From: a virus
Strand: one strand, 5' to 3'
Virus record (IMG/VR): IMGVR_UViG_3300037585_000348
Coordinates: 1 to 28,309 of that record
DNA: 28,309 nucleotides
In this document: positions 1 through 8,863 of the stretch, piece by piece
Layout of the letters: each line of letters opens with the position of its first letter
How positions within the stretch are numbered: the first letter of the stretch is position 1
Notes under the pieces: model-generated
What the model was told of the DNA's origin: nothing
Database searches by the model: none
Seen by the model: the letters and a program-made list of their open reading frames with translations, nothing else
Program-made: the position numbers and the translations under genes

Positions 1-61
1 ACTTAATTGTTTCTTCTTTGTTAAGACCTAGAGCTACTAAGATTTGTTCTTTAATGTCCAT
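1..61 (-). CDS. 5' end of scaffold-like gene (partial; duplicate of 28245-28305)
   Basis: This is the start of the acidic scaffold-like gene that is complete at 27595-28305. The ATG is at 61-59 and about 20 codons are present before the window edge. It is not an extra gene: once the ends are joined it is the same gene. Its value is that it shows the true upstream region at 62-110, which is missing from the right-end copy. Confidence 0.9.
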   Translation of the reverse strand, partial: MDIKEQILVALGLNKEETIK

Positions 62-65
62 AATT
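1..65. repeat. 65-bp direct terminal repeat, left copy
   Basis: Bases 1-65 are identical to 28245-28309. The same sequence at both ends of a linear assembly is the usual sign of a circular or circularly permuted phage genome. The repeat lies in the 5' end of the scaffold-like gene and shows no att-site or cos-site character, so I read it as assembly overlap and not as a biological terminal repeat. Confidence 0.95.
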
Positions 66-92
66 TCTTTTTGATTTTATTAGTGTTTGTAA

Positions 93-103
93 TATATAAT
101 AGA
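93..103 (-). promoter_or_regulatory. TCTATTATATA motif upstream of scaffold/capsid genes
   Basis: On the minus strand this reads TCTATTATATA. It sits in the 49-nt gap between the protease stop (111) and the scaffold-like start (61). Exact copies occur at 10179-10189, 13315-13325 and 25903-25913, always in an intergenic gap before a gene on the same strand. Here about 30 nt separate it from the ATG, which would suit a -10-like promoter element. Function is inferred only. Confidence 0.45.
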
Positions 104-110
104 TAAACTA

Positions 111-824
111 TTACTTTGTTTGATTTTCGTTTATTATTTCATTTAAAGCAGATAAGATTTCCTCAGTCGTAGGTGCTTTTTCTGACATCTGTTCCATCTT
201 GTCCGTAAAGTAGCCTTCTATTGACAATCCTTTTAGTTCGCCATCTTTGATTTTATTCCAAAGCTCATCATTTTCTATCTTCATTTTAACGAACCAAGTG
301 CCGTTAGGTAAGTCATAGCCGTATAACTTAGACTTATCTTGGTCTCCTTCCTTAATCCAAGACTCTACTGTTAGAACGCCTGAAACTCTATCTTGATGTT
401 GGTATGTAGCTTTATGATGATTGTTATGTTTTAAATATAATTCAGAAGCCTTACGTACTGTATCAGGACTGAAGTAAACATAATAGTCACTATCAGTATT
501 CGGATTATGTCTGAATATTTGCTTGTTAGGAATAAGAGCTGGACTAACCAACATTCTTTTCTCCTCATCTACCTTAGCGAAAGTCAAGTTATTCTTTTCT
601 TTCCCAAAATAAACAAAGTCTTGTTCTATTGCAGGTGAAGTAACTAAGCTGATTGCATCAATAGCTAGTTCTTGACTATCATCTGCTATTACTAATTCTA
701 CAATAGATGTAGTCTTTTCGTAATAATCTTTATTGGCTTCTTCACATTCAGCAATTGAGTCATATTGACAATCTCCTGTCTTTCCCCATTTTACTTTTCC
801 GTTTTCACATTCTTCGCAAGGCAT
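111..824 (-). CDS. XkdF-type prohead serine protease
   Basis: This 237-aa protein resembles the phage XkdF putative serine protease family, which matures the capsid by cutting scaffold and capsid proteins. Family-like blocks are a His-rich stretch ending at H143, VSGVLTVESWI (148-157), a DKSKLYGYDLPNGTW block (163-177) and GELKGLSIEGYF (195-206). H143 with S155 or S201 are candidate catalytic residues; I cannot tell which serine acts. The N-terminus carries four cysteines (3, 6, 19, 27) that could form a small zinc knuckle. It follows the tape measure gene by 35 nt and, once the circle is closed, directly precedes the scaffold-like and capsid genes, which fits the role. The ATG at 824 is the only good start. 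Confidence 0.75.
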   Translation of the reverse strand: MPCEECENGKVKWGKTGDCQYDSIAECEEANKDYYEKTTSIVELVIADDSQELAIDAISLVTSPAIEQDFVYFGKEKNNLTFAKVDEEKRMLVSPALIPNKQIFRHNPNTDSDYYVYFSPDTVRKASELYLKHNNHHKATYQHQDRVSGVLTVESWIKEGDQDKSKLYGYDLPNGTWFVKMKIENDELWNKIKDGELKGLSIEGYFTDKMEQMSEKAPTTEEILSALNEIINENQTK

Positions 825-826
825 AG

Positions 827-837
827 TATATAATATA
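827..837 (-). promoter_or_regulatory. Degenerate copy of the intergenic TCTATTATATA motif
   Basis: The minus strand reads TATATTATATA here, one base different from the four exact copies, just before the protease ATG in the 35-nt gap after the tape measure gene. It is AT-rich enough to arise by chance, so it is weaker evidence than the exact copies. Confidence 0.25.
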
Positions 838-859
838 TTTAATTAATTTTTATTTGATT

Positions 860-2431
860 TTAGATTGTAGCTCTCCTTCTAATGTTGGCTAATTGGTTTT
901 GACTGTTAGTCATTTCGTCTGTTACTACATAAGCTTTAGCTGCTTCAGGTTCTATTCCGCCTGATATATCAAAAGCTCCTGACATCATTTGTGGTGCTGG
1001 TGGTGCAGATGCTGCTCCTGCTCCGCCACCTCCGCCACCTCCACCCCCTCCAGGAACATCTTGTTGCATAATTGTTCTTACATTTGCTAAACCCCCTGCA
1101 ATTACTGCTGCTGCCATTACAAAGTTTAGTGGTGGTGGTGCTGCACCCATAGCTTTATTTGCTCCAACAAAAGTATCTATTACTGCAGTTGCTATAGCTA
1201 ATTCTTTACTCTCTCCTGCTAAACCTATTAAAGCATTAGCTAAAGTTGCATAAGCGTCAATTTGTTCTTCTACATTAGCTTTAACAAGAGCCTTTTTTTG
1301 ATTTTCATATTTTGCAGTAATTTTTGCAGTATCACTTCCATCCTTTTCAGCCATCTTTTTCTTTAACTCGTAAGCGTCTTTAAGTTCTTGTAATTCTCTT
1401 TCTAACCCTGACATTCCTTCAAGTCTTAACTCCCTTTGACTTTCTAAAAGTTCTTTTTCTAAAGCGTTTTTGTTTTGTAATTGCTCTGACATCTGACCAT
1501 TAATAGCTTCTTCGACTTGAAGCAAAGCTATTTTTTCTTGTTCTAAAGCTATAAAATTTGCGTCACTATCATTAATATCGTATTGAGCTTGAGCTGCATT
1601 TACTTTAATTTGTATTTGTTTTTTTTGTTCTTCTCCTTGTTCTTTTAATATTCTACTTAGTTCTTCATTAGCTGCAATTCGCTTAGCAAAACTCTTTGTT
1701 TCATCATCTCTAATTTGTCTTTGGTCTTCAGCATCTTTTAAGTATTGAGCGTTTAACTTTTCAAATTGTACTGCTGCTTTTTCTGCTGCTTTGTTTTGTT
1801 CTGTTATTGCTTTTGCGTTTGTAATGACTTTTTTAGAATAATCAACAATAGCTCCTGCTGCTTTAGTAACTGTTTCAACTGTTTTATCAAATGAGTCATC
1901 TACTCCTGTTGCTACATCTACCATTTCCTTTCCTGCCATTTTAGCAAATCCTGCTGCTTCTTTAAATTTCCCTTTGAACAAAGATGATAAAGCACTTCCT
2001 ACATATCCGAAAGTATCTAAAAGACTATTAAACCTTTCTATAAGGTTGTTTTTTATCATATCACCAAAATCCTTTAAAGCTTGTTGAGGGTTTTCAAATA
2101 TATCTTTAAAGAAACCTACAAAAGCTCCAATATTATTATTTAGAAAATCAAACAAATCATTAAACGCAATATTTAAAGCTGTCATTCCTGTATCAAAAGC
2201 GTCTAGTACTTTTTGATTACCACTAAAGACTTCCATTAGTTTTGCAAGTAAACCAACTATAAGTCCTATCCCTGCTGCTTTCATAGCCGCACCTACACCT
2301 TTAATAGCAGTTCCAAGTGTCTTAAAACCCTTCTTACCTTTTTTAGCAGCACCTTCAAGCTTTGCAGTTTGGGTTACTACCTTGCCTATATCTGATTTTA
2401 CATTTAATACTAATTCTTCTGATTGTGCCAT
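860..2431 (-). CDS. Tail tape measure protein
   Basis: This 523-aa protein has the build of a siphovirus tape measure protein, which sets tail length and is packed inside the tail tube. Residues 40-70 are a hydrophobic, Gly/Ala-rich segment (GVGAAMKAAGIGLIVGLLAKL). The middle (about 210-390) is a long charged, coiled-coil-like stretch rich in Lys, Glu, Gln and Ala. A second hydrophobic stretch (about 395-450) is followed by a run of ten glycines and a Pro/Ala-rich linker. The end, with AYVVTDEMTNSQNQ, recalls Bacteroidetes phage tape measure proteins. At roughly 0.15 nm per residue the tail would be near 80 nm, an estimate only. Oddly, it lies at the far end of the tail genes and not right after the tail chaperone. 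Confidence 0.75.
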   Translation of the reverse strand: MAQSEELVLNVKSDIGKVVTQTAKLEGAAKKGKKGFKTLGTAIKGVGAAMKAAGIGLIVGLLAKLMEVFSGNQKVLDAFDTGMTALNIAFNDLFDFLNNNIGAFVGFFKDIFENPQQALKDFGDMIKNNLIERFNSLLDTFGYVGSALSSLFKGKFKEAAGFAKMAGKEMVDVATGVDDSFDKTVETVTKAAGAIVDYSKKVITNAKAITEQNKAAEKAAVQFEKLNAQYLKDAEDQRQIRDDETKSFAKRIAANEELSRILKEQGEEQKKQIQIKVNAAQAQYDINDSDANFIALEQEKIALLQVEEAINGQMSEQLQNKNALEKELLESQRELRLEGMSGLERELQELKDAYELKKKMAEKDGSDTAKITAKYENQKKALVKANVEEQIDAYATLANALIGLAGESKELAIATAVIDTFVGANKAMGAAPPPLNFVMAAAVIAGGLANVRTIMQQDVPGGGGGGGGGGAGAASAPPAPQMMSGAFDISGGIEPEAAKAYVVTDEMTNSQNQLANIRRRATI

Positions 2432-2442
2432 ATCTTTATTTT

Positions 2443-3297
2443 TTAAAGTGCTACTCCTGTTTTAATTTGTGTTATTACCATATCACTACACCATTCTATT
2501 GTCATATCTGTTGCTCCTTTTACATTTACTTTAAGCAGCCCACCTGTAGTTAAAGAAACAGTAGGAGCCCAACCTGTTACTGTTCCTGAATTTTTAATTG
2601 CGTCTCGTTCTCTTGTTATACTTACAGTACCTGATTTATTTATTGCTACACCTCTTTCAACCCAACTTGCAAAATCACCTGTAGAACCTGCTGCTGTTCC
2701 ACCTACCCTTACCGCTATAATATTAGCGTGAAAATACATTACTGTATTCTCAGGGATATCAAAAAAACTTTCTGTAGTATTATTTAAATAACTAGACTTC
2801 ACAACTCCTTGTGTTGTTGTAAGCCCGAACATTAAATGAATAGATTGTCTTTCGCCTAAATTATCTGTAGGAGCATTACCCCCTAAGACTATAGAGTTAT
2901 CTGCTGTAGCTTCTCCTAAAGTACCATAGACATTCGCATTGTTTACACTATTAGTTATTTCATTTTGATTTCCTACAATAATATTGTTTCTTGATAAACC
3001 TCTTATAGTATTGTTTTCTCCTATTACTGTACTATTATCAGTTCCTAATTCAAATGTATTCCCATTCCCTTTGGCTGTATTATTTACATTATTTCTATCT
3101 ATTCCAACTGTAAAAGATTGTGCCCTACAAACTCCTTCAGCTCTATCATAAGTATATCCATAAGCTTCGCACTGTGCTTGGTTAGGAGTTATATTAGAAG
3201 TACTACCATTAGTAAATGTTACTATTCCTATTGGACTTATTTCATAAGGGGCTAGGTCAAAGCCATTTCTAAATGGTATTGTTGTTAATTTTGTCAT
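2443..3297 (-). CDS. Tail fibre / receptor-binding protein with beta-helix-like repeats
   Basis: This is a 284-aa protein. Residues 60-140 carry short Asn/Gly-rich repeats such as GNGNTFELG, NSTVIGENNTIRG and NNIIVGNQNEI, spaced like the left-handed beta-roll of YadA-type adhesin heads or phage fibres. The last 130 residues are beta-rich and end in a compact domain with W and C residues. I infer a trimeric fibre or spike tip. Its ATG overlaps the stop of the preceding large tail gene as TAATG, so the two are probably translated as a coupled pair. It could also be a minor tail-tip protein; no enzymatic motif is visible. Confidence 0.55.
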   Translation of the reverse strand: MTKLTTIPFRNGFDLAPYEISPIGIVTFTNGSTSNITPNQAQCEAYGYTYDRAEGVCRAQSFTVGIDRNNVNNTAKGNGNTFELGTDNSTVIGENNTIRGLSRNNIIVGNQNEITNSVNNANVYGTLGEATADNSIVLGGNAPTDNLGERQSIHLMFGLTTTQGVVKSSYLNNTTESFFDIPENTVMYFHANIIAVRVGGTAAGSTGDFASWVERGVAINKSGTVSITRERDAIKNSGTVTGWAPTVSLTTGGLLKVNVKGATDMTIEWCSDMVITQIKTGVAL

Positions 3298-6200
3298 TAA
3301 GGTATAAGTATAAATTCAACTGTTGCTAAGTCGTTTGGTTTGTAATCTATTTTGTTTACTCTGTATTCTCTGTTTTTAATCATTACAGTATCAAAGAAAT
3401 TAAATGAGTTAATGTCAGAAGGACTTAAATTAACTTTCAAAGTCATAATTCTTGTGTCAGCATTATATAGTTCATAATAATAAGGAGACCAATATTTATT
3501 AAACAAATTATTCATAGCTGTACTCCCAAGTCCAGGCATATATTGACATTCCCCAAAATGAAAATCTGCTGTTGTAGCTGAAACACTTGGTACTTGTGAT
3601 AAGTGGCTAAATTGTAAAAATGTACTTGCGTCTTCAGCAGTACCACCATTTTGTGCAGGAATATAATAAGTGCAAGATGATAAAGTCTTTATTCCATTAT
3701 TATACATTATTCTAGGTGAATTATCAAAACCTTCAGTAGTTTGTGCATCAGCATTATAAGAATAAATAGCAGGGGTAATTAAATCAGGATATTGTGTCAT
3801 TAAAGGTTTAGGAACTGTTGCTGCAAAAGGTTCTGCTACAATTTCATCTTCTCCTGTTAATACTGTAAACGCTGTAGCGTCAAACTCTTTACTTCCATAT
3901 AAATGACCACCTACTGAGTTTTTATAGTTCATAAAAGGATAATCATCTTCATCTTCAACAAACTTGAAAATTGTATCTTTCTTTAAGTCTGTCAGGGGTT
4001 TTAATTTTATAGCTGTAATATCTATCTTATCTGTCCAATCGTAAGCAATACCTCTTGAAGCTAAACTTAAATCTGAAGTTGTACCACTTGATGTATTATG
4101 AATAAAAACATTTGAATAGGGTTCAAACAAAATATTATTAGGATTATCTTTATCAGGAATGGAAATCAAGTTAAACATTGTGATAATTCCTTTTAAAAAA
4201 TCCCATTGTCCTGTTTCACCTCGTAAGCTTTGAAATATTGCATTCCTAAGAACCCCTTGTATATTCAAAGACACATAAATTCTTACAGGAGTAGCTATTC
4301 CAACATCTTGACCACTTGGATAAGGATAAGTATTTAACCTAGCACGACCTGCAATAGTACTTTTCCATTGTAATTCTAAAGTGTCTCCTGCATTCATTAC
4401 TTGTGATAAATTTCCACTATAATAGTCATTTTGACCAATTGATTGAGGTAATCCGTTAATTAATATAGTATCAAAAACATCACTATAATTAGTTCCTCCA
4501 TTTGTTATTGTTATACCTGTAATTGCAGTTCCTGTCATTGTTACACTAAAAGTAGCTCCTGTTCCTGAATTTATACCACTTGATGCTATTGTAAGAGTAG
4601 GTGCTGAAGTATAATACCCACCTTCTACAATATTTGTTCCTGTTACTACACCATTTGTTTCAGTAAATTGTATAATAGCACTTCCTGTTGCAACCTGATT
4701 TTGATAAGCTAACGGTTGTGGAGTACCACCAGAAGGAGTATAAAGCCATCTAAACTGTAATGCTGATGGTGCTGAAGAAAATGTAGTTATATAACCTGAG
4801 AAGTCAAAATTTGCATTAGATTGACCTGAAGGACTAGTAAACCTATAGGTACTGTCATCATAACCAAAATCTGCACTAAAGTCGTCTTGTGATACAGGTA
4901 CATTTACCCAAGATGTAGTAGATAAAATAGTAGGCTGTCCTGATGTATATAAAGCAAACCCTGAAGTGTCTAATGTATTAGGATTAACATCACCACCACT
5001 AGACCAATTAAAATCCATATAAAGCTTTTCAAAATCAAAATCACCACCTGTAGCAATAGATGTGTTAAAAAAATCACTTTCATAAGTAAAAGGGATTTCA
5101 TCAAATATTCTATCTATAAGATACTTAATACTTATAAAAGGTCTGAAAGTACTTTCTAAATTTGGTATTACAGGGTAAGCTGTGGATGGGTTTACTGTAT
5201 ATTGATGTGTCCAATCTACAAAAGGAAATTTTATAGTGTTATTATCATCTCTGAAGCCTGAAGTATTAGGGAATGTAAATGTTGGTCCTGTTCCTGATCC
5301 ATTCCAACTATTTTGTATATTTGTTCTATTATATTCTAGCTCTAATTCACCAAAAGAAATATCTGCAAAAGTTTTATTTTCTAATATATCTTTTAAAGCT
5401 ACAACTTCAGAATAAAGATTTACATTGTAACTTATTTCTCCTTCTTTGTCAGACATATCTATAAGCCTTAAATATCCTTCAAATAATAAAAAACCATCTT
5501 GTTTTAAAATGCATTGTGTTTTAACATACGGGTTAAAGTTAAGCCCTGTATCTGTTCTTGTTACTTCAAAAATATTATCAAAGATTTGATTGTTTCTTTT
5601 TGTTGCAGGAAGTTTAAAAGCTTTTGAATAAGACTGAACTTTCTCAGCTACATTTTTAAAATCATCAACACTTAATGTTAAAGGGATATCTTCATCTTCA
5701 TAAAGGTCGCATATAACTTGACCATCTGCAAGGTCTGTAAAGACTAGATTTTGAGGATTAAGCGTATCAATTATTTTAATACTATTTACAATACAACTTT
5801 TACCTAATGCAGAGCCATCCCAATCAAAACTTGCAGTAGCACCCCCACCTGTATAAGTAAAGTTTTCTGTCATACTTCCAAGTGCAGGCGACCACAATTG
5901 AGACTTAAAAGCAAACCCTGTATCATCATACATATTAAACTGAAAATCCCCTGCATCTGAACTTCCAAAGTCTACAGTAATAGTATAATTCACTCCTACT
6001 GTAAGGTTAGATAGTTTCTGATATATTCCTGAATGATTTGGGGTTGTTACATAAGCACCACTAAATAAAACATTTCCACCTACAACCTGTGGTTGGGTAA
6101 TATTATAATAATAAGAACCCCCTGAAGTGTGGTATCTATACCAAGTATTTGGAATAGAAACAGGTTGATTAATTACTGCTAATTGCTGCACATCAGCTTG

Positions 6201-6344
6201 GACACCATTATAACTATATAAAGATGTAGAATTTAAATCTGTAAAAAGTCCACCATTTACCAAATATTGAATAGTAAGAGGGTAAGATGTAGAGTTATAA
6301 ACTCCATTATAACTTTGTGGAAATACTATTAATTGTACGCTCAT
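3297..6344 (-). CDS. Large tail tip / baseplate-like protein with inserted adhesion domains
   Basis: This 1015-aa protein is the largest in the genome. Residues about 60-190 look like a jelly-roll carbohydrate-binding insert (GIYQKLSNLTVGVNYTITVD). Residues 200-330 contain a block rich in charged residues (DLYEDEDIPLTLSVDDF) that I associate with Bacteroidetes phage tail proteins. Around 545-640 there is a Gly-rich repeat unit (EGGYYTSAPTLTI, GTGATFSVTMTG, ITGITITNGGTNYSD) of the kind often inserted in virion adhesins. The C-terminus (about 690-1015) is again tail-protein-like. Start and stop both form TAATG overlaps with neighbours. The role in baseplate and host attachment is inferred from size, position and inserts. 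Confidence 0.6.
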   Translation of the reverse strand: MSVQLIVFPQSYNGVYNSTSYPLTIQYLVNGGLFTDLNSTSLYSYNGVQADVQQLAVINQPVSIPNTWYRYHTSGGSYYYNITQPQVVGGNVLFSGAYVTTPNHSGIYQKLSNLTVGVNYTITVDFGSSDAGDFQFNMYDDTGFAFKSQLWSPALGSMTENFTYTGGGATASFDWDGSALGKSCIVNSIKIIDTLNPQNLVFTDLADGQVICDLYEDEDIPLTLSVDDFKNVAEKVQSYSKAFKLPATKRNNQIFDNIFEVTRTDTGLNFNPYVKTQCILKQDGFLLFEGYLRLIDMSDKEGEISYNVNLYSEVVALKDILENKTFADISFGELELEYNRTNIQNSWNGSGTGPTFTFPNTSGFRDDNNTIKFPFVDWTHQYTVNPSTAYPVIPNLESTFRPFISIKYLIDRIFDEIPFTYESDFFNTSIATGGDFDFEKLYMDFNWSSGGDVNPNTLDTSGFALYTSGQPTILSTTSWVNVPVSQDDFSADFGYDDSTYRFTSPSGQSNANFDFSGYITTFSSAPSALQFRWLYTPSGGTPQPLAYQNQVATGSAIIQFTETNGVVTGTNIVEGGYYTSAPTLTIASSGINSGTGATFSVTMTGTAITGITITNGGTNYSDVFDTILINGLPQSIGQNDYYSGNLSQVMNAGDTLELQWKSTIAGRARLNTYPYPSGQDVGIATPVRIYVSLNIQGVLRNAIFQSLRGETGQWDFLKGIITMFNLISIPDKDNPNNILFEPYSNVFIHNTSSGTTSDLSLASRGIAYDWTDKIDITAIKLKPLTDLKKDTIFKFVEDEDDYPFMNYKNSVGGHLYGSKEFDATAFTVLTGEDEIVAEPFAATVPKPLMTQYPDLITPAIYSYNADAQTTEGFDNSPRIMYNNGIKTLSSCTYYIPAQNGGTAEDASTFLQFSHLSQVPSVSATTADFHFGECQYMPGLGSTAMNNLFNKYWSPYYYELYNADTRIMTLKVNLSPSDINSFNFFDTVMIKNREYRVNKIDYKPNDLATVEFILIP

Positions 6345-7780
6345 TATACTGATTGTGTTCTTAGGGTTTTCGTTTTTTCTACTTCAAAAGTGTATTGTAT
6401 AAGTTTATCATTAGCTACTGTCTTTGTTGTAAAGTTCTTACTTTCAATTCTAACAGGTGTTACATATTGATTGAGTGCTGAATTAGCTGCGTCTGTCTGA
6501 AAGCCATCTAATATATAAACCTCAGGGCTGTTCATTAATTCTTCAAACATTGTATTGTGGTCTTCATTTAAAAAGTCTGTATTTATTTTTATTTTCTCAG
6601 TAGCATTAACTCTGAAAGATTTTTTACCACCTTTATAGCTATCAACTCTGTAAGTGCTTTCATTCCAAGTTCCTGCTAACTGATTATATGTAGAACCTTT
6701 AGTTGATATGCTCCTTGTAGATTTTTTATTAAATGTAAAGTAATCCCAAACACCATATTGATTTAACCAACAAAGTCTGATAGGTTCATAACCCCTACCA
6801 TCAGGACAATTTACATTTATTCTATAATCTTGTGCTCTATAAGAACCTGCGTCCTGAATACGAACTATATAATGACCGCCCTGAATAGTTCCTGCTGCAA
6901 CTAATCCTGCAAACATTGTAGTACCATCACCTCGTAAGTTAGCAGGGAAACAACCAAAGTACAATAACTGATAGCTAGTTTGTGAATTAAATGTGTTAAA
7001 AGCACCATTATCCCAAGTTCTCATTATAGACTCAGCATTAAGGTAACCTCCATTACTGTCATAATACCATAAGTCAACTCTGTCTATACTTGTAACTGGG
7101 GATAGTGTTTCAGGATATATAAAAGCAAGTGTTCCATAATCTTCTAAGTTTGCTGATTGAGTAGTAGGTGCATTTGTTAGAAACTTTTTTGTATTGTTAT
7201 CTAAGAAAAAATCAGTCATCCAATTCCAACCAAAATTCTGATTTGCATTTCCACCATATTCTAATAAGTCTGTTTCTTTTAAGTACCCATTAAAAAGAGT
7301 AAAAGTGTCTGTATTTACTTCTTCACCACACGCTTCTCTAACAACATTATCGTTTTGTTCATTACTACAATCAGTTGCTCCTATATATTCTATCTTGAAT
7401 TGAATTGCTAGGTATCTGACATTGTTAGTGTTCCTAGAGTATTTATCTACTAAATGAATAGGAAATGGTATAACTTCAGCACTTGCCCCTTTATATTCAG
7501 CAGGTTCTAAACTCATATTATCTGCTTTAACATAATTCTCTACAATATTACTGAAGTTAAATATACCTACTCCTTTATTATTAGGTGTGGTCTTAAAAGT
7601 TCCTATTAGATTAGTACTTGTATTTAAGTTAGGTGGTGTTCCTGAGCTTATGTGTACCTCTGCAACAAACTTTACTTTTAATTGTTGTGCTACAATAGTC
7701 ATATTTGAAACTGCAAAAATTATATCTTGTCCTACAGGTAGTAATTCAAACTTAGGTTGTTGTTCTATTATATTTGGCAT
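6344..7780 (-). CDS. Tail structural protein (distal tail-like)
   Basis: This 478-aa protein lies between a gp10-like tail completion gene and the large tail-tip gene. It is mostly beta-strand with many aromatic and Asn residues, and has a Cys pair near residues 140-155 (ATDCSNE, REACGEE). Its C-terminal third (GGKKSFRVNATEKIKINTDF, then a region ending VRIESKNFTTKTV) resembles distal tail or baseplate hub proteins that connect tube and tip. I do not recognise the family firmly. Position and size suggest a Dit-like or baseplate component. It overlaps the next gene by one base (TAATG at 6344). Confidence 0.45.
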   Translation of the reverse strand: MPNIIEQQPKFELLPVGQDIIFAVSNMTIVAQQLKVKFVAEVHISSGTPPNLNTSTNLIGTFKTTPNNKGVGIFNFSNIVENYVKADNMSLEPAEYKGASAEVIPFPIHLVDKYSRNTNNVRYLAIQFKIEYIGATDCSNEQNDNVVREACGEEVNTDTFTLFNGYLKETDLLEYGGNANQNFGWNWMTDFFLDNNTKKFLTNAPTTQSANLEDYGTLAFIYPETLSPVTSIDRVDLWYYDSNGGYLNAESIMRTWDNGAFNTFNSQTSYQLLYFGCFPANLRGDGTTMFAGLVAAGTIQGGHYIVRIQDAGSYRAQDYRINVNCPDGRGYEPIRLCWLNQYGVWDYFTFNKKSTRSISTKGSTYNQLAGTWNESTYRVDSYKGGKKSFRVNATEKIKINTDFLNEDHNTMFEELMNSPEVYILDGFQTDAANSALNQYVTPVRIESKNFTTKTVANDKLIQYTFEVEKTKTLRTQSV

Positions 7781-7790
7781 TGTTCTTTTT

Positions 7791-8333
7791 TTAACTAATT
7801 ATTTTTTGATGTTTTAAATTGTCTATTATGCTTTCTTTTAAAGACGCTCCGAACTTTCCACTAAACTCTTTCATACCTAACATTAAAGGTTTCTGAAAGA
7901 AGCTTATCCCTTGTATTCCTTTTTTACCGATACTTCTAGCAATTAAAAACTTTAGAGTTTTTCTCGACATAAACTTTCCTGCTTTATCTCTTGGAGCTAT
8001 GCCTTTTTTTACTACCCACTTGTCAAGTGCCTTAGTAGGTGGCTGTGAATGTCCTTTAGAGTTTTTATATCGGAAAGGACTTACAAGAGTTTTACCTTTG
8101 TAATTTGTATAACTTCTTTCTTGTTCTGTTCCTGAAACTCCCTTATCTACAAATTTACCATAAGGAAGCATTTTAAATTTTACAGTAATTAAACCCTTAT
8201 CAGCAGTAATAAAAAAACCAATAGACTTTTCTAATTTTTCACCTTTATCAGCTTCAGCTAAGTTCGCTTTTGCTTGGTTTATTACTTGCCTTCCAAAGCT
8301 ATTAAGATATCTTTCAAGAGCATCTAATTTCAT
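7791..8333 (-). CDS. HK97 gp10-like tail completion protein
   Basis: This is a 180-aa basic protein. The block MLPYGKFVDKGVSGTEQ (residues about 55-72) matches the YgxfvdkGtsg signature typical of HK97 gp10-type neck or tail completion proteins, which join head and tail. A second conserved-looking part is the Lys/Arg-rich segment ending KFLIARSIGKKGIQG with phage-typical FFQKPL after it. The ATG at 8333 overlaps the stop of the gene before it (TAATG). Position in the tail block agrees with the call. Confidence 0.6.
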   Translation of the reverse strand: MKLDALERYLNSFGRQVINQAKANLAEADKGEKLEKSIGFFITADKGLITVKFKMLPYGKFVDKGVSGTEQERSYTNYKGKTLVSPFRYKNSKGHSQPPTKALDKWVVKKGIAPRDKAGKFMSRKTLKFLIARSIGKKGIQGISFFQKPLMLGMKEFSGKFGASLKESIIDNLKHQKIIS

Positions 8334-8782
8334 TACACTAAACCTGCAAAAATTTCTACCTGAATATCAGTTGATGCTGAAGGTCTTACTTCTACAGTAA
8401 CTAAGTCTTCTAATGTAGGAAAAGCAGGACTTGCATCTTCTTCTCCAATTAACACTTCTTCAGTTTGGAATAATAGATGAGAACCTCCTGCTCTTACAGT
8501 TATTTGGTAGTTTGTAGCTGCTGTTACAAAAGCCACTTTCATATCTTGGTCTGTACTTAAATTAGTTATCCTTAAGTATTTACAATTCTCTACATCTAAA
8601 GCACCATCAGCACCATAAGGAGTAGAATTAAATACTGCAACTGTTGTAGTCTGTGAATGAGTACAAGTTAATATTCTTTCAAATACATCTACTATTCCTG
8701 TAGTTGTAAGCGTGTTTGTTGTTCCTCTGACAGCTCCGTTTAAGGTAACTCCTTCTGAGATTGTTGTGATTAAGTTTGCCAT
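8333..8782 (-). CDS. Virion structural protein, unknown
   Basis: This 149-aa, Thr/Val/Ala-rich protein is mostly beta-strand and low in charge (RITNLSTDQDMKVAFVTAA, YQITVRAGGSHLLFQ). Composition and the site between the tail terminator-like and gp10-like genes point to a virion component. I do not recognise the family; a minor tail or neck protein is possible. It is coupled to the next gene by a TAATG overlap at 8333. The 81-nt gap before it (8783-8863) shows no gene, no clear hairpin and no copy of the intergenic motif. Confidence 0.4.
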   Translation of the reverse strand: MANLITTISEGVTLNGAVRGTTNTLTTTGIVDVFERILTCTHSQTTTVAVFNSTPYGADGALDVENCKYLRITNLSTDQDMKVAFVTAATNYQITVRAGGSHLLFQTEEVLIGEEDASPAFPTLEDLVTVEVRPSASTDIQVEIFAGLV

Positions 8783-8863
8783 TTTATTTTTATAATTTTA
8801 TTGTTATTTTAAATTTCTTCCATCCTATGTGTACTATTAATCTTCCTATCTTAAATTTTAGCA

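Noticed and set aside
1-65. Terminal repeat considered as phage attachment site or packaging repeat
   Set aside because: It lies inside a coding sequence at the arbitrary contig end, has no integrase nearby, and its short length fits assembly overlap.
1021-1060. Gly-run coding tract in the tape measure gene considered as a repeat array
   Set aside because: It is a simple codon run for ten glycines that serves as a linker; no larger repeat unit is present.
2362-2553. Plus-strand open frame in front of the fibre/tape measure junction
   Set aside because: It lies fully opposite two well-supported minus-strand genes and its protein is low-complexity Leu/Tyr/Cys text typical of antisense frames in AT-rich DNA.
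3297-6344. Search for a diversity-generating retroelement acting on the tail-tip gene
   Set aside because: No reverse transcriptase gene and no template/variable repeat pair were seen.
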